Notes under the pieces: generated by a model
The model's database searches: none
What the model was told of the DNA's origin: nothing
What the model saw: only the letters and a program-made list of their open reading frames with translations
Shown: piece by piece, positions 1 through 8,978 of the stretch
Layout of the letters: every line of letters begins with the position of its first letter
Position numbering within the stretch: the first letter of the stretch is position 1
NCBI GenBank assembly: GCA_903907475.1
Contig: CAIVOB010000178.1
Span: forward strand, 1-18,887
Direction: 5' to 3'
Source: Candidatus Omnitrophota bacterium
GTDB taxonomy: Bacteria; Omnitrophota; Gorgyraeia; Gygaellales; Profunditerraquicolaceae
DNA length: 18,887 nucleotides
Position numbers and translations under genes: made by a program

Positions 1-118
1 ATGGTTGTATTTCTTCTTGTAAACGTCAAAAAAATGTTATCGTGATATTTCCCTGTGAAAAAGCAGTAAAAAATAACATATTTTAAAAGTAAAATCAAAT
101 TAAACAGAGGAGGAACAA
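1..118. other. Leader before rplL, no recognisable gene
   Basis: A/T-rich stretch upstream of the L7/L12 gene. In many bacteria rplJ (L10) ends a few tens of bases before rplL. Here the only + strand frame open from the left edge for any length runs from base 3 to a stop at 84-86 (27 codons), and its residues do not resemble an L10 C-terminus. Frame 1 stops at 43-45 and frame 2 at 20-22. It is therefore either a spacer longer than usual or the tail of an unrecognised gene cut by the window edge. I see no convincing promoter or terminator. Confidence 0.5.
106..114 (+). promoter_or_regulatory. Strong Shine-Dalgarno of rplL
   Basis: AGAGGAGGA contains a full AGGAGG match to the 16S anti-SD and ends about 5 nt before the ATG at 119. 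It fixes the start at 119 rather than the in-frame Met at codon 6. Only rplL and tuf in this window have the complete AGGAGG hexamer ahead of the start. Confidence 0.9.
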
Positions 119-496
119 ATGGCAACTGCAAAAATGGAAGAGTTAATTAAATCAATCGAGACGATGACTGTTTTAGAGCTTTCGGATTTAGTTAAAGCTT
201 TAGAAGAAAAATTTGGAGTAAGTGCTAATATGCCAATGGCTGCTGCTCCTGCCGCTGGTGCCGCTGCACCCGCTGCGGAAGAGAAAAGTACATTTAACGT
301 GATGTTAGTAAGCGCTGGGGCAAATAAGATTGCCGTGATTAAAGAAGTGCGTACGATTACTAATTTAGGTTTAAAAGAAGCTAAAGATTTAGTCGATGCA
401 GCTCCGAAAGCGATTAAAGAAAATGCATCTAAAGATGAAGCGGCGGAGATGAAAAAGAAGTTAGAAGCGGCTGGTGCTACCGTGGAATTAAAGTAA
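119..496 (+). CDS. rplL: 50S ribosomal protein L7/L12
   Basis: This is the stalk protein, present as two or three dimers bound to L10, that recruits and stimulates the translational GTPases (EF-Tu, EF-G, IF2, RF3). The 125-residue length is normal. The N-terminal dimerisation and L10-binding helices span about 1-36. A flexible Ala/Pro-rich hinge follows at about 39-55 ([15 protein letters not shown]). The globular C-terminal domain starts at about 57 and contains KIAVIKEVR and the [14 protein letters not shown] helix that contacts GTPases. A strong SD precedes the start, fitting a protein needed in several copies per ribosome. A 111-nt spacer separates it from rpoB, the usual place where excess L7/L12 output is uncoupled from RNA polymerase synthesis. 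Confidence 0.98.
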   Translation: MATAKMEELIKSIETMTVLELSDLVKALEEKFGVSANMPMAAAPAAGAAAPAAEEKSTFNVMLVSAGANKIAVIKEVRTITNLGLKEAKDLVDAAPKAIKENASKDEAAEMKKKLEAAGATVELK

Positions 497-505
497 AGTA
501 ATAAG

Positions 506-535
506 AAGTAAATATAAGTAAGTATAAGTAATATT
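506..535 (+). repeat. Three-copy 10-bp tandem repeat
   Basis: The units are AAGTAAATAT at 506-515, AAGTAAGTAT at 516-525 and AAGTAATATT at 526-535; the last unit diverges at its end. An additional AAGTAA overlaps the rplL stop codon at 491-496. The AAGTAA core therefore recurs at 491, 506, 516 and 526, and the last three copies have near helical-turn spacing. Each unit carries TAA, so the stretch is not coding in every frame. Its function is unknown; it may simply be slippage-derived. Confidence 0.75.
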
Positions 536-582
536 GAGCGGAATAGATTATCAAATTTTTTAAGTTTAATTAAGTTAACTAA

Positions 583-597
583 AGCTAGTGATTAGCT
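583..597 (+). promoter_or_regulatory. Weak hairpin just upstream of rpoB start
   Basis: AGCTA (583-587) and TAGCT (593-597) can pair around a GTGAT loop. The loop matches the GTGAT part of the extended 16S anti-SD complement. rpoB has no purine-rich AGGAGG-type site at normal spacing, so this element could affect initiation. The stem is only 5 bp and may be unstable. Confidence 0.3.
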
Positions 598-599
598 AA

Positions 600-611
600 A
601 TGAAATTATGA
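600..611 (+). other. Three-codon mini-ORF overlapping rpoB start
   Basis: ATG AAA TTA TGA encodes Met-Lys-Leu and stops at 609-611, overlapping the rpoB ATG (608-610) in another frame. This is an ATGA-type arrangement that could allow termination-reinitiation at rpoB. It could equally be chance in an A/T-rich leader. There is no evidence of translation beyond the sequence. Confidence 0.3.
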
Positions 612-3600
612 TTAAACGCAAAAGCTTTGCTAAGATTAAAGAAGTTTATAATTTACCGAATCTTTTAGATGTGCAGCTGGATACTTACCGTGAATTTTTG
701 CAAATTGATGTTGCGGCGAGTGAAAAAAAGAATCAGGGATTGCAAGAAGTTTTCGGAGAAATTTTTCCTATTGAAAGCCCGGATCGTTCGGTAAAGTTAG
801 AGTTTATCAGCTATTCATTGGGTAAGCCTAAATATACTATGGGCGAGTCGCGTAATCGTTCCTTAACTTACGCTGCTCCTTTAAAAGTAAAATTTCGTTT
901 AACCACTCCAAAAGAAACTAAAGAACAGGATGCTTATTTTGGCGAAATTCCTTTAATGACCGAGACTGGTACTTTTATCATTAATGGTGATGAAAGAGTC
1001 GTGGTGAGCCAGCTGCAGCGTTCTCCGGGAGTTTCTTTTGAAGAAGAGTTGCATCCGACAGGTAAAAAGATTTTCCACGGCCGGATTATTCCTTATCGCG
1101 GGGCGTGGTTAGAGTTTAAATATGACCTTACCGAAACGATCATCGCTTATGTTGACCGCCGGAGAAATTTTCCCGCCACCCAGATTTTAAGAATTTTAGG
1201 TTTTTCTGAGGATAGCCAAATTTTTGCCGCTTTTGGTAAAGAGCATCCGGAGATTGTTAATACCTTAAAAAAAGATTACACTAAGAACAAAGAAGAGGCT
1301 TACTTAGATTTTTATCGTAAGATGCGCCCTACGGAGCCGGTCACCAAAGAGGCAGCGGAAGGGCTTTTTTATCGTTTATTTTTTGATCCGGCAAGATATG
1401 ATTTAGAAAGAGCCGGGCGCTTTATTTTGAATCGTAAATTAGAGATGAATGTGTCTTTGGATAAAAGGATTTTAGATTCAGATACCGTAATTAAAGTTAT
1501 TGAATACTTAATTAAATTAAATGCTGGTACGGGTAAGATTGATGATATTGACCATTTAGGAAATCGCCGCGTAAAAAGCGTTGGTGAATTAGTGCAGAAT
1601 CAAATTCGGATTGGGCTTTCCCGCGTCGAGCGTTCGATTAAAGAACGTTTAAGTATTTTAGGGGAGTTCGATAATGTCAATGTTCATTATTTAATTAATT
1701 CTAAATTGCTATCGAATCAGATCCGCGAATTTTTTGGCCGTAGCCAATTGTCTCAATTTATGGATCAGATTAATCCTTTAGCGGAAATGACGCATAAACG
1801 GCGTTTGAGTGCTTTAGGTCCAGGTGGTTTATCGCGCGAAAGAGCCGGATTTGAAGTGCGCGATATCCATCCTTCGCATTATGGCCGCGTTTGTCCAATT
1901 GAAACTCCAGAAGGCCCGAATATTGGCTTAATTGCATCTTTAAGCTGTTTTGCGCGCATTAATGCTTTAGGGTTAATTGAAACACCCTATCGAAAAGTTG
2001 AGGATGGCCGCGTCACGAAAAAATTTGATTATTTGACTGCCGATATTGAAGAAGATAAAAATATTGCCCAGGCGGATGTTCCGCTTGATAGTGAAGGGCG
2101 ATTTGTGGATAAGTTTGTCACCTGCCGTTATAAAGATGATTTCCCTAAAGTTTTAGCCAAAGACGTGCAGTATATGGATGTTTCCGCCAAACAGTTAGTT
2201 TCGGTGGCGGCATCTTTAATTCCTTTCTTAGAGCATGATGATGCCAACCGCGCGTTGATGGGTTCAAATATGCAACGTCAGGCGGTGCCGTTAATGATTA
2301 CTGAAGCGCCTCTCGTAGGTACGGATATGGAGGCAAAAGTTGCTCAGGATTCCGGTACAGTGGTGATGGCTCAGGAAGACGGAAAGGTTACCAGCGTTGA
2401 TGCTTCCGCGATTACCGTAGGTAAGAAGATTTATCATTTAAAGAAATTTCTGCGCACTAATGCGGATACTTCGATTAATCAAAGGCCGCTAGTGGAATTA
2501 GGCGATCGGGTTGAGGCTGGCCAAGCAATTGCTGACGGAATTGCGACTAAAGATGGTGAGTTAGCTTTAGGTAAAAATGTTTTAGTTGCTCTGATGCCTT
2601 GGAGAGGTTATAACTTCGAAGATGCAATTTTAATTAGCGAAAGATTGATTAAAAACGATTCTTTTACTTCGATTCATATTGAAGAATTTGATATTGAGGC
2701 CGCGGAAACCAGATTAGGTAATGAAGAGATTACGCGCGATATTCCCAATGTTAGTGAAGAAGCGCTGGGAAATTTAGATGAGGCGGGAATTATTCGCGTC
2801 GGTGCCGAAGTTGATGCCGGTGATATTTTGGTAGGTAAAATTACCCCGAAAACTGATTCTGAACCGAGTCCGGAAGAAAGATTACTTCGGGCGATTTTCG
2901 GAGAAAAAGCCGGAGATGTGCGGGATACTTCTTTAATCGTGCCTCCCGGAGTGCAAGGCGTGGTAATTGACGTGCATGTTTTTGAACGCAAAGATCGCGG
3001 CCGCAAAACTAAGGAAGAAAAAACTAAAGAGTTAGCTAAAATTCGCGAGTTAAAAGCATATTACAAGCAGGAAATTGAATTTTTAGAGACCGAAAAAACG
3101 GTGCGTTTAGCGCAAGTGCTCGGGATCGATAAAAAGAAGGTTGAGAAATTTGATTTTAATGATAATGAGGAAGCAAAAATTTTAGCGGCTTCTTTTGATG
3201 AACAGATGCAGGAACTTTTAGCGGAAGAAGAGCAAGAAATTGAAAAAGTGCGTCGTGGTGATGAATTACCGACTGGGATTTTAAAAAGAGTGGTGGTTTA
3301 TATCGCGACTAAACGCATTCTTTCCGAAGGTGATAAGCTAGCCGGACGTCATGGTAATAAGGGTGTGGTCTCCAGGATTATTCCGGAAGAAAATATGCCT
3401 TATATGCCCGACGGTACTCCGGTAGATGTGGTTTTAAACCCCTTAAGCGTTCCTTCGCGTATGAATGTCGGTCAGATTTTGGAATGCCATTTAGGTTGGG
3501 CGGTTAAAGCTTTGGGAATGAATGTCAGTTGTCCGGTATTTGACGGAGCCAAGGAAAGTGAAATTAAAGAGTTATTGAAAAAAGCGGGCTTGCCGGAAGA

Positions 3601-4012
3601 CGGTAAGATTACGCTTTATGATGGTTATAGCGGTGAGCCTTTTGATCAAAGAGTTACTGTGGGTTATATGTATATTTTAAAATTAATTCATTTGGTCGAC
3701 GAGAAGATTCATGCCCGTTCAATCGGACCTTATTCTTTGGTGACGCAACAGCCATTGGGCGGTAAAGCGCAATTTGGTGGACAGAGATTAGGAGAGATGG
3801 AAGTTTGGGCTTTAGAAGCGTATGGGGCGGCATTCACTTTACAAGAAATGTTGACGGTAAAAAGTGATGATGTTAATGGCCGCACGCGGATTTATGAAGC
3901 GATTGTTAAAGGCGAACAACGTTTAACGCACGGAACTCCGGAGTCGTTTAACGTTTTAATAAAAGAGTTGCAAGGCTTAGGCCTTGATATCCGAACAGAA
4001 AAGGCTAAATAA
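608..4012 (+). CDS. rpoB: DNA-directed RNA polymerase subunit beta
   Basis: This is the beta subunit of the multisubunit RNA polymerase; it forms half of the active-site cleft and the rifampicin pocket. The 1134 residues compare with about 1342 in E. coli and 1193 in Bacillus subtilis, so it is a compact form without the large SI1 insert in the lobe; it is not truncated. The protrusion and lobe occupy the first third. The rifampicin region lies at residues 379-403 and keeps Q383, F384, D386, H396, R399, S401 and L403. [41 protein letters not shown] and the active-site lysine motif [12 protein letters not shown] are all present. A charged, probably coiled segment (about 800-875) precedes [12 protein letters not shown]. 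The C-terminal clamp motif [23 protein letters not shown] is intact. The SD is poor, and the stop codon overlaps the rpoC start (TAATG). Confidence 0.99.
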   Translation: MIKRKSFAKIKEVYNLPNLLDVQLDTYREFLQIDVAASEKKNQGLQEVFGEIFPIESPDRSVKLEFISYSLGKPKYTMGESRNRSLTYAAPLKVKFRLTTPKETKEQDAYFGEIPLMTETGTFIINGDERVVVSQLQRSPGVSFEEELHPTGKKIFHGRIIPYRGAWLEFKYDLTETIIAYVDRRRNFPATQILRILGFSEDSQIFAAFGKEHPEIVNTLKKDYTKNKEEAYLDFYRKMRPTEPVTKEAAEGLFYRLFFDPARYDLERAGRFILNRKLEMNVSLDKRILDSDTVIKVIEYLIKLNAGTGKIDDIDHLGNRRVKSVGELVQNQIRIGLSRVERSIKERLSILGEFDNVNVHYLINSKLLSNQIREFFGRSQLSQFMDQINPLAEMTHKRRLSALGPGGLSRERAGFEVRDIHPSHYGRVCPIETPEGPNIGLIASLSCFARINALGLIETPYRKVEDGRVTKKFDYLTADIEEDKNIAQADVPLDSEGRFVDKFVTCRYKDDFPKVLAKDVQYMDVSAKQLVSVAASLIPFLEHDDANRALMGSNMQRQAVPLMITEAPLVGTDMEAKVAQDSGTVVMAQEDGKVTSVDASAITVGKKIYHLKKFLRTNADTSINQRPLVELGDRVEAGQAIADGIATKDGELALGKNVLVALMPWRGYNFEDAILISERLIKNDSFTSIHIEEFDIEAAETRLGNEEITRDIPNVSEEALGNLDEAGIIRVGAEVDAGDILVGKITPKTDSEPSPEERLLRAIFGEKAGDVRDTSLIVPPGVQGVVIDVHVFERKDRGRKTKEEKTKELAKIRELKAYYKQEIEFLETEKTVRLAQVLGIDKKKVEKFDFNDNEEAKILAASFDEQMQELLAEEEQEIEKVRRGDELPTGILKRVVVYIATKRILSEGDKLAGRHGNKGVVSRIIPEENMPYMPDGTPVDVVLNPLSVPSRMNVGQILECHLGWAVKALGMNVSCPVFDGAKESEIKELLKKAGLPEDGKITLYDGYSGEPFDQRVTVGYMYILKLIHLVDEKIHARSIGPYSLVTQQPLGGKAQFGGQRLGEMEVWALEAYGAAFTLQEMLTVKSDDVNGRTRIYEAIVKGEQRLTHGTPESFNVLIKELQGLGLDIRTEKAK

Positions 4013-7000
4013 TGGAAGAAATCGTTTCGTTTGATAGTATTTCAATTAAGATTGCCAGCCCTCAGGTAATTAAATCCTGGACTAAAGGCGAGGTCAAAAA
4101 AGCGGAAACGATTAATTATCGCACGCTGAAACCCGAAAAAGACGGCTTGTTTTGCGAAAAGATTTTTGGCCCGGTGCGGGATTGGGAATGTAACTGCGGT
4201 AAATATAAAGGAATTAAATTTAAAGGAATTACCTGTGACCGCTGCGGAGTTACGGTAGATCGTTCAAGTGTGCGCCGTGAACGCATGGGGCATATTGATT
4301 TAGCCACTCCGGTGACCCATATTTGGTTTTTTAAAGCTGTACCGAGCCGCATGAGCGCGCTTTTAGATATCGGTTTAAGAGATTTAGAAAGAATTATTTA
4401 TTACGAGGAGTATGTGGTGGTTGATCCGGGTTCTACTCCTTTAAAGAAAAAGGAATTACTTACTGATGAGCAGTATCAGGAAGCAGTTAGTAAATATGGA
4501 TCAAATTTTAAAGCTAAGATCGGTGCGGAAGCGATTTCTGAGCTCTTAAAAGAATTGGATTTAGATGCGGTTTGTCGTAAATTTAGAAAAGATTTGGAAA
4601 AATCTAAAGATGTTTTAAGTAACCGCAAAGCAATCAAAAATTTGAAAATCGTCGAAGATTTTAAGAAAAGCGGCAATAAGCCGGAGTGGATGATTTTAGG
4701 GATTTTACCGGTCATTCCGCCGGATTTACGTCCTTTAGTTCCGCTTGAGGGTGGAAGATTCGCGACGAGTGATTTAAATGATTTGTATCGTCGGGTAATC
4801 AACCGTAATAATCGTTTAAGAAAATTGATGGAGTTAAGCGCTCCGGAGATTATTATTCGTAATGAAAAAAGAATGCTCCAGGAAGCGGTAGATGCGCTTT
4901 TAGATAATGGCCGTCATGGTAAAGCGGTAAATGGCGCTAATAATCGTCCTCTAAAATCCCTTTCTGATATGCTTAAGGGCAAGCAAGGACGTTTCCGGCA
5001 AAATCTTTTAGGTAAACGCGTGGATTATTCTGGTCGCTCGGTAATCGTTGTTGGCCCAGAATTAAAGCTGCACGAATGCGGCCTCCCTAAACAGATGGCT
5101 TTAGAGTTATTTGAGCCTTTTATTATTAAAAAATTAAGAGAAAAAGGTTTTGTGCATACGATTAAAGGCGCCCGGCGCATGGTCGAGCGTGGTAAAATTG
5201 AGGTTTGGGATATCTTGGACGAGGTAATTAAAGATCATCCAGTAATGCTTAACCGCGCACCCACGCTGCATCGTTTAGGTATTCAGGCCTTTCAGCCGTT
5301 ATTAATTGAAGGAAAATCGATAAAAATTCACCCCTTAGTTTGTACCGCGTTTAACGCTGACTTCGATGGTGACCAGATGGCGGTGCATGTTCCGTTATCT
5401 TTGGAATCGCAATTAGAGACAAAAGTTTTAATTATGGCGATTAATAATATTTTTTCGCCTGCTGATGGCCGGCCGGTAATTTCGCCGACTCAAGATATTA
5501 TTCTAGGGGTACATTATTTAAGCAAAGAAAAAGCTGGCGCACTTGGCGAAGGAAAGAGTTTTTGTAGCGCGGATGAAGTTCTCGTGGCTTATGATGACAA
5601 GGCGGTAGAGTTGCACGCTAAAATTAAGATTCGCGTTAATGGAGTGTATGATTTTGACCAGAAAAAAGTGATCGGTGAAAAGCAACTCTTAACCACTACC
5701 GTGGGGAGAGTATTATTTAATCAGATTTTACCTCCGGAATTTGGTTATGTGAATCGCGAGTTAAATAAAGGGAAAATTAGTGATATTGTGGTCAGTTGTT
5801 ATAAAAGGTTTGGGCACACCACGACGATAAAATTATTGGATGACATTAAACGTTTAGGTTTTGAGATGGGCACGCACGGCGGTATTTCGATTGGGATTGA
5901 CGATATGACGGTGCCTTTAGAAAAGCCGGAAGTATTAAAGGAATCCAAAGCGGAAGTTGCTAAAGTGGAAGATCAATACCGTAAAGGTATCATTACCGAT
6001 AGCGAACGTAAATCTAAAGTAATTGATATCTGGACGCATGCTACGGATAGGATTTCAGATTTATTATTTAAAGGAATGGATTCTTTTAATCCAATCTTTA
6101 TGATGGCCGATTCCGGAGCGCGTGGTTCACGCCTTCAGGTAAGGCAGCTGGCCGGGATGCGTGGATTGATGGCCAAGCCCAGCGGAGAAATTATTGAAAA
6201 CCCGATTACTGCTAATTTCCGGGAAGGTTTAAATGTTTTAGAGTATTTTATTTCTACCCATGGTGCGCGTAAAGGTTTAGCCGATACCGCATTAAAAACA
6301 GCCGATGCCGGATATTTAACCCGGAGGTTGGTAGATGTGGCTCAAGAAGTCATTGTTTGCGAAGATGACTGCGGGACATTAAACGGAATTACAGTTTCGG
6401 CGTTGGTGGAAGGCGACGAAGAAGTTGTGAGCTTAAAGGATAGAATTATCGGAAGAGTGGCTTTAGACAATGTGGTGGATATTATTACCGACGAGGTAAT
6501 TGTGGAGCAAGGAAGCGAAATTACTGAGGAGAAAACGGATTTAATTGAAAAATTAGGGATCGAAAAAATCCGTATCCGGAGTGTTTTAACTTGTGAATCC
6601 GGAAGAGGCGTGTGCGCTAAATGTTATGGCCGTAATTTATCTACCGGAAGACTAATTGAATTAGGAGAGGCGATCGGAGTGGTTGCCGCGCAGAGTATTG
6701 GTGAACCGGGTACGCAGTTAACGATGAGAACCTTCCATATCGGTGGTACGGCTTCTAGAACTATCGAGCAGTCTTTTATTAAAGCTAAAAATGAAGGTTT
6801 AATTAAATATCATAGTTTAAGGGTTACCTTAAAGAATAAGGAAAACGTGGTTTTAAATCGTAACGGGGCAATCAGTGTTAATGATGTTCAGGGCCGGGAA
6901 TTAGAACGTTATCCAATTCCGCAAGGTGCTTTGATTACGATTCCTGACGGTGAAGAGGTTAAAAAGGGAGTAATTTTTGTGCGTTGGGATCCCTATACTT

Positions 7001-8043
7001 TACCGGTACTTACTGAAGTTGGAGGTATCGTGCGTTTTGAAGATTTACGTGAAAATGTCACGATGCGTGAAGAAGTGAATCCGGTGACTAAATTAAGTGA
7101 ACGCGTGGTGGTGGATCATAAACCGGAATATCATCCTCAGGTTGTGATCTTAGATGATAAAAAAGAAGTTTTAGGTATTTATCCTATTCCGATTGGCGCG
7201 CATATTATTGTTAAAGATGGCGAACGTGTCGGAGGTGGAGATCTTTTAGCGAAGATTCCGCGTACGGTTGTTAAAACTCGTGATATTACCGGAGGGTTAC
7301 CGCGAGTAGCAGAACTTTTTGAAGCGCGCAGGCCGAAAGATCCGGCGGTGATTAGTGAAATTGACGGATTCGTGGAATTTGGCGAGAGTAAAAAGAATCA
7401 ACGGGTGATTATTATAAAATCGGCAACCGGCATGGCTCGAGAGTATGCTATTCCTCATGGTAAACATCCTAATGTTTATAAAGGCGATAAGGTTAGCGCG
7501 GGCCAACAGCTTACCGATGGCCCAGTGGTTTTACAGGATATTTTAAGTGTTTGCGGAGATAAAGTGCTTCAGGAGTATTTAGTGAATGAAGTGCAAGAAG
7601 TTTATCGTTTGCAGGGTGTGCGCATTAATGATAAGCATATCGAAGTCATTATTCGCCAGATGTTAAAAAAGGTCAGAATTGAGGATCCGGGAGATACTGA
7701 GTTTTTAGCGACGCAGCAGGTTGATAAATGGGTTTTTCAAAAAGAAAATACCCGCGTGATTAAAAAAGGACAGAAACCCGCTCAAGCGACACCTTTACTT
7801 TTAGGTATTACCAAAGCGTCTTTAACGACAGAAAGCTTTATTTCTGCCGCTAGTTTCCAGGAGACGACGCGAGTTTTAACGGAAGCTGCCACCAGTGGTA
7901 AAGTTGATGAATTGTTTGGTTTAAAGGAGAATGTTATCGTGGGCCATTTAATCCCGGCTGGTACCGGATTTAGAGCGCATCGCGATATTGAAGTCGTAAA
8001 AACAGCTGTTGATGGTAAACAGGCGAAAGAAGAAAAGGAATAA
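4012..8043 (+). CDS. rpoC: DNA-directed RNA polymerase subunit beta'
   Basis: This is the catalytic subunit of RNA polymerase. The Mg-binding NADFDGDQ motif lies at residues 448-455 (D450, D452, D454). The N-terminal zinc site is C60, C62, C75, C78; the second zinc site is C787, C861, C868, C871. The bridge-helix and trigger-loop region includes [16 protein letters not shown] with H909. An insert of roughly 170 residues then interrupts the trigger loop (about 915-1085) before [18 protein letters not shown]. This corresponds to SI3, seen in proteobacteria, PVC and related groups but absent from Firmicutes, and explains the 1343-residue length (B. subtilis is about 1199). The start overlaps the rpoB stop by one base. 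Only 3 nt separate it from rpsL, so no independent str promoter fits in the junction. Confidence 0.99.
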   Translation: MEEIVSFDSISIKIASPQVIKSWTKGEVKKAETINYRTLKPEKDGLFCEKIFGPVRDWECNCGKYKGIKFKGITCDRCGVTVDRSSVRRERMGHIDLATPVTHIWFFKAVPSRMSALLDIGLRDLERIIYYEEYVVVDPGSTPLKKKELLTDEQYQEAVSKYGSNFKAKIGAEAISELLKELDLDAVCRKFRKDLEKSKDVLSNRKAIKNLKIVEDFKKSGNKPEWMILGILPVIPPDLRPLVPLEGGRFATSDLNDLYRRVINRNNRLRKLMELSAPEIIIRNEKRMLQEAVDALLDNGRHGKAVNGANNRPLKSLSDMLKGKQGRFRQNLLGKRVDYSGRSVIVVGPELKLHECGLPKQMALELFEPFIIKKLREKGFVHTIKGARRMVERGKIEVWDILDEVIKDHPVMLNRAPTLHRLGIQAFQPLLIEGKSIKIHPLVCTAFNADFDGDQMAVHVPLSLESQLETKVLIMAINNIFSPADGRPVISPTQDIILGVHYLSKEKAGALGEGKSFCSADEVLVAYDDKAVELHAKIKIRVNGVYDFDQKKVIGEKQLLTTTVGRVLFNQILPPEFGYVNRELNKGKISDIVVSCYKRFGHTTTIKLLDDIKRLGFEMGTHGGISIGIDDMTVPLEKPEVLKESKAEVAKVEDQYRKGIITDSERKSKVIDIWTHATDRISDLLFKGMDSFNPIFMMADSGARGSRLQVRQLAGMRGLMAKPSGEIIENPITANFREGLNVLEYFISTHGARKGLADTALKTADAGYLTRRLVDVAQEVIVCEDDCGTLNGITVSALVEGDEEVVSLKDRIIGRVALDNVVDIITDEVIVEQGSEITEEKTDLIEKLGIEKIRIRSVLTCESGRGVCAKCYGRNLSTGRLIELGEAIGVVAAQSIGEPGTQLTMRTFHIGGTASRTIEQSFIKAKNEGLIKYHSLRVTLKNKENVVLNRNGAISVNDVQGRELERYPIPQGALITIPDGEEVKKGVIFVRWDPYTLPVLTEVGGIVRFEDLRENVTMREEVNPVTKLSERVVVDHKPEYHPQVVILDDKKEVLGIYPIPIGAHIIVKDGERVGGGDLLAKIPRTVVKTRDITGGLPRVAELFEARRPKDPAVISEIDGFVEFGESKKNQRVIIIKSATGMAREYAIPHGKHPNVYKGDKVSAGQQLTDGPVVLQDILSVCGDKVLQEYLVNEVQEVYRLQGVRINDKHIEVIIRQMLKKVRIEDPGDTEFLATQQVDKWVFQKENTRVIKKGQKPAQATPLLLGITKASLTTESFISAASFQETTRVLTEAATSGKVDELFGLKENVIVGHLIPAGTGFRAHRDIEVVKTAVDGKQAKEEKE

Positions 8044-8046
8044 TCT

Positions 8047-8424
8047 ATGCCCACAATTGCGCAGTTAATTAGATTTGGTAGAACTTCTAAAATTAAGAAA
8101 AGTAAATCTCCGGCATTGTTTGCTTGTCCGCAGAGAAGGGGTGTTTGCCTTCAAGTGCGTACTATGACGCCGAAAAAACCTAACTCTGCTTTACGTAAAA
8201 TTGCCAGGGTTAGATTAACGACGGGGATTGAAGTTACGGCGTATATACCGGGAGAAGGGCATAATTTACAGGAACACTCCATTGTTTTAGTGCGTGGGGG
8301 TAGGGTAAAAGATTTACCGGGTGTGCGTTATCATTTAGTGCGCGGTGCGCTGGATGCTTCCGGAGTCACTGCGCGCAGAAGATCGCGTTCAAAATATGGA
8401 GCAAAGAGACCGAAGGCGGCTTAA
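8047..8424 (+). CDS. rpsL: 30S ribosomal protein S12
   Basis: S12 sits at the decoding centre and subunit interface and helps control decoding accuracy. The 125-residue length is normal. [11 protein letters not shown] (from residue 41) contains K43 and K44, which correspond to E. coli K42 and K43; these are the wild-type residues at the streptomycin resistance site. [13 protein letters not shown] holds K88 and D89; the Asp is the site that RimO methylthiolates in some bacteria. The C-terminus [10 protein letters not shown] is standard. An AAGGA SD lies inside the end of rpoC, 3 nt from its stop, so S12 translation is probably coupled to beta'. This gene opens the classic str block rpsL-rpsG-fusA-tuf. 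Confidence 0.99.
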   Translation: MPTIAQLIRFGRTSKIKKSKSPALFACPQRRGVCLQVRTMTPKKPNSALRKIARVRLTTGIEVTAYIPGEGHNLQEHSIVLVRGGRVKDLPGVRYHLVRGALDASGVTARRRSRSKYGAKRPKAA

Positions 8425-8457
8425 TAATTTTTTAAGCGGAAATAATAGAGGATAAAA

Positions 8458-8928
8458 ATGAGAAGAAGAAAAGCACAGGAAAAAGTAATTTTAGCGGATC
8501 CCAAATTTAATAGTAAGATTATCGCCAAATTTATCAACATGGTGATGTTAGATGGGAAAAAAGCAGTGGCGGAAAAGCTCGTTTATGATGCTTTCGATAT
8601 TGTTTTAAAGAATTTAAATGAAGAGGATGTTTTGAAGGTTTTTTATAAAGCATTGGATAACGCTCGTCCGCGTTTAGAAGTTAAACCGCGCCGGGTCGGT
8701 GGAGCAACCTATCAGGTGCCGATTGAAGTTAGGCAGGAAAGAGGAACCTCGATTGCTTTACGTTGGTTAAGAGATTTCGCGCAAAATCGCAAAGGTAAGC
8801 CGATGCAGGAAAAATTAGCTGATGAGATTATCTCCGCTTTTAAGGGTGAAGGTTCTGCGATTAAGAAAAGAGATGATACGCATAAGATGGCAGAATCCAA
8901 CAAAGCCTACGCGCATTTCCGTTGGTAA
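8458..8928 (+). CDS. rpsG: 30S ribosomal protein S7
   Basis: S7 is a primary binder of the 16S rRNA 3' major domain; it nucleates head assembly and borders the E site. The 156 residues match the usual bacterial length. RRRKAQEKVILADPKFNSK is the normal N-terminus. KFINMVMLDGKK, the central RPRLEVKPRRVGGATYQVP beta-hairpin region and the C-terminal THKMAESNKAYAHFRW are all conserved. An AGAGGA SD at 8447-8452 lies 5 nt before the start. In E. coli S7 is the translational repressor of the str operon, acting at the rpsL-rpsG junction. Here that junction is only 33 nt and shows no obvious equivalent structure, so autoregulation cannot be judged. Confidence 0.99.
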   Translation: MRRRKAQEKVILADPKFNSKIIAKFINMVMLDGKKAVAEKLVYDAFDIVLKNLNEEDVLKVFYKALDNARPRLEVKPRRVGGATYQVPIEVRQERGTSIALRWLRDFAQNRKGKPMQEKLADEIISAFKGEGSAIKKRDDTHKMAESNKAYAHFRW

Positions 8929-8949
8929 ATAAATTATTATATAGTGTAT

Positions 8950-8958
8950 AGAGGAAAA
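8950..8958 (+). promoter_or_regulatory. Distant purine-rich site upstream of fusA
   Basis: AGAGGAAAA is the only SD-like site between rpsG and fusA. Its GAGG core ends at 8954, 24 nt before the ATG at 8979, well beyond the usual 5-10 nt. The intervening bases 8955-8978 contain no G at all and should be unstructured. The in-frame ATT at 8973 is a poor alternative start, and a stop at 8967-8969 blocks any longer extension. Confidence 0.45.
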
Positions 8959-8978
8959 CATAAAACTAAAAAATTAAA

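Larger units (their letters stand above)
497..607. other. rplL-rpoB spacer, possible control region
   Basis: This is the longest non-coding gap inside the cluster. It contains a three-copy 10-bp tandem repeat (506-535), a T-run followed by A/T-rich sequence (556-580), a weak inverted repeat (583-597) and a three-codon mini-ORF running into the rpoB start. In Escherichia coli the equivalent gap holds a transcription attenuator and an RNase III site that lower rpoBC expression relative to ribosomal proteins. I see no GC-rich stem with a U-tract here, so attenuation is inferred from position only. Confidence 0.55.

Noticed and set aside
1742..1816. Possible natural rifampicin resistance in RpoB
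   Set aside because: Q383, F384, D386, H396, R399, S401 and L403 are all wild type. The I388 and A392 differences from E. coli (N518, S522) are at positions that vary among bacteria.
608..4012. RpoB as a truncated or broken gene because of its 1134-residue length
   Set aside because: All conserved regions and the C-terminal clamp are present in order; only lineage-specific inserts are missing.
8922..8950. Promoter with TTGGTA and TGTATA boxes ahead of fusA
   Set aside because: The -10 match is only about 3 of 6 at 17-nt spacing, and the better TATAGT has no -35 partner at normal distance. It is not strong enough in A/T-rich DNA to list as a feature.
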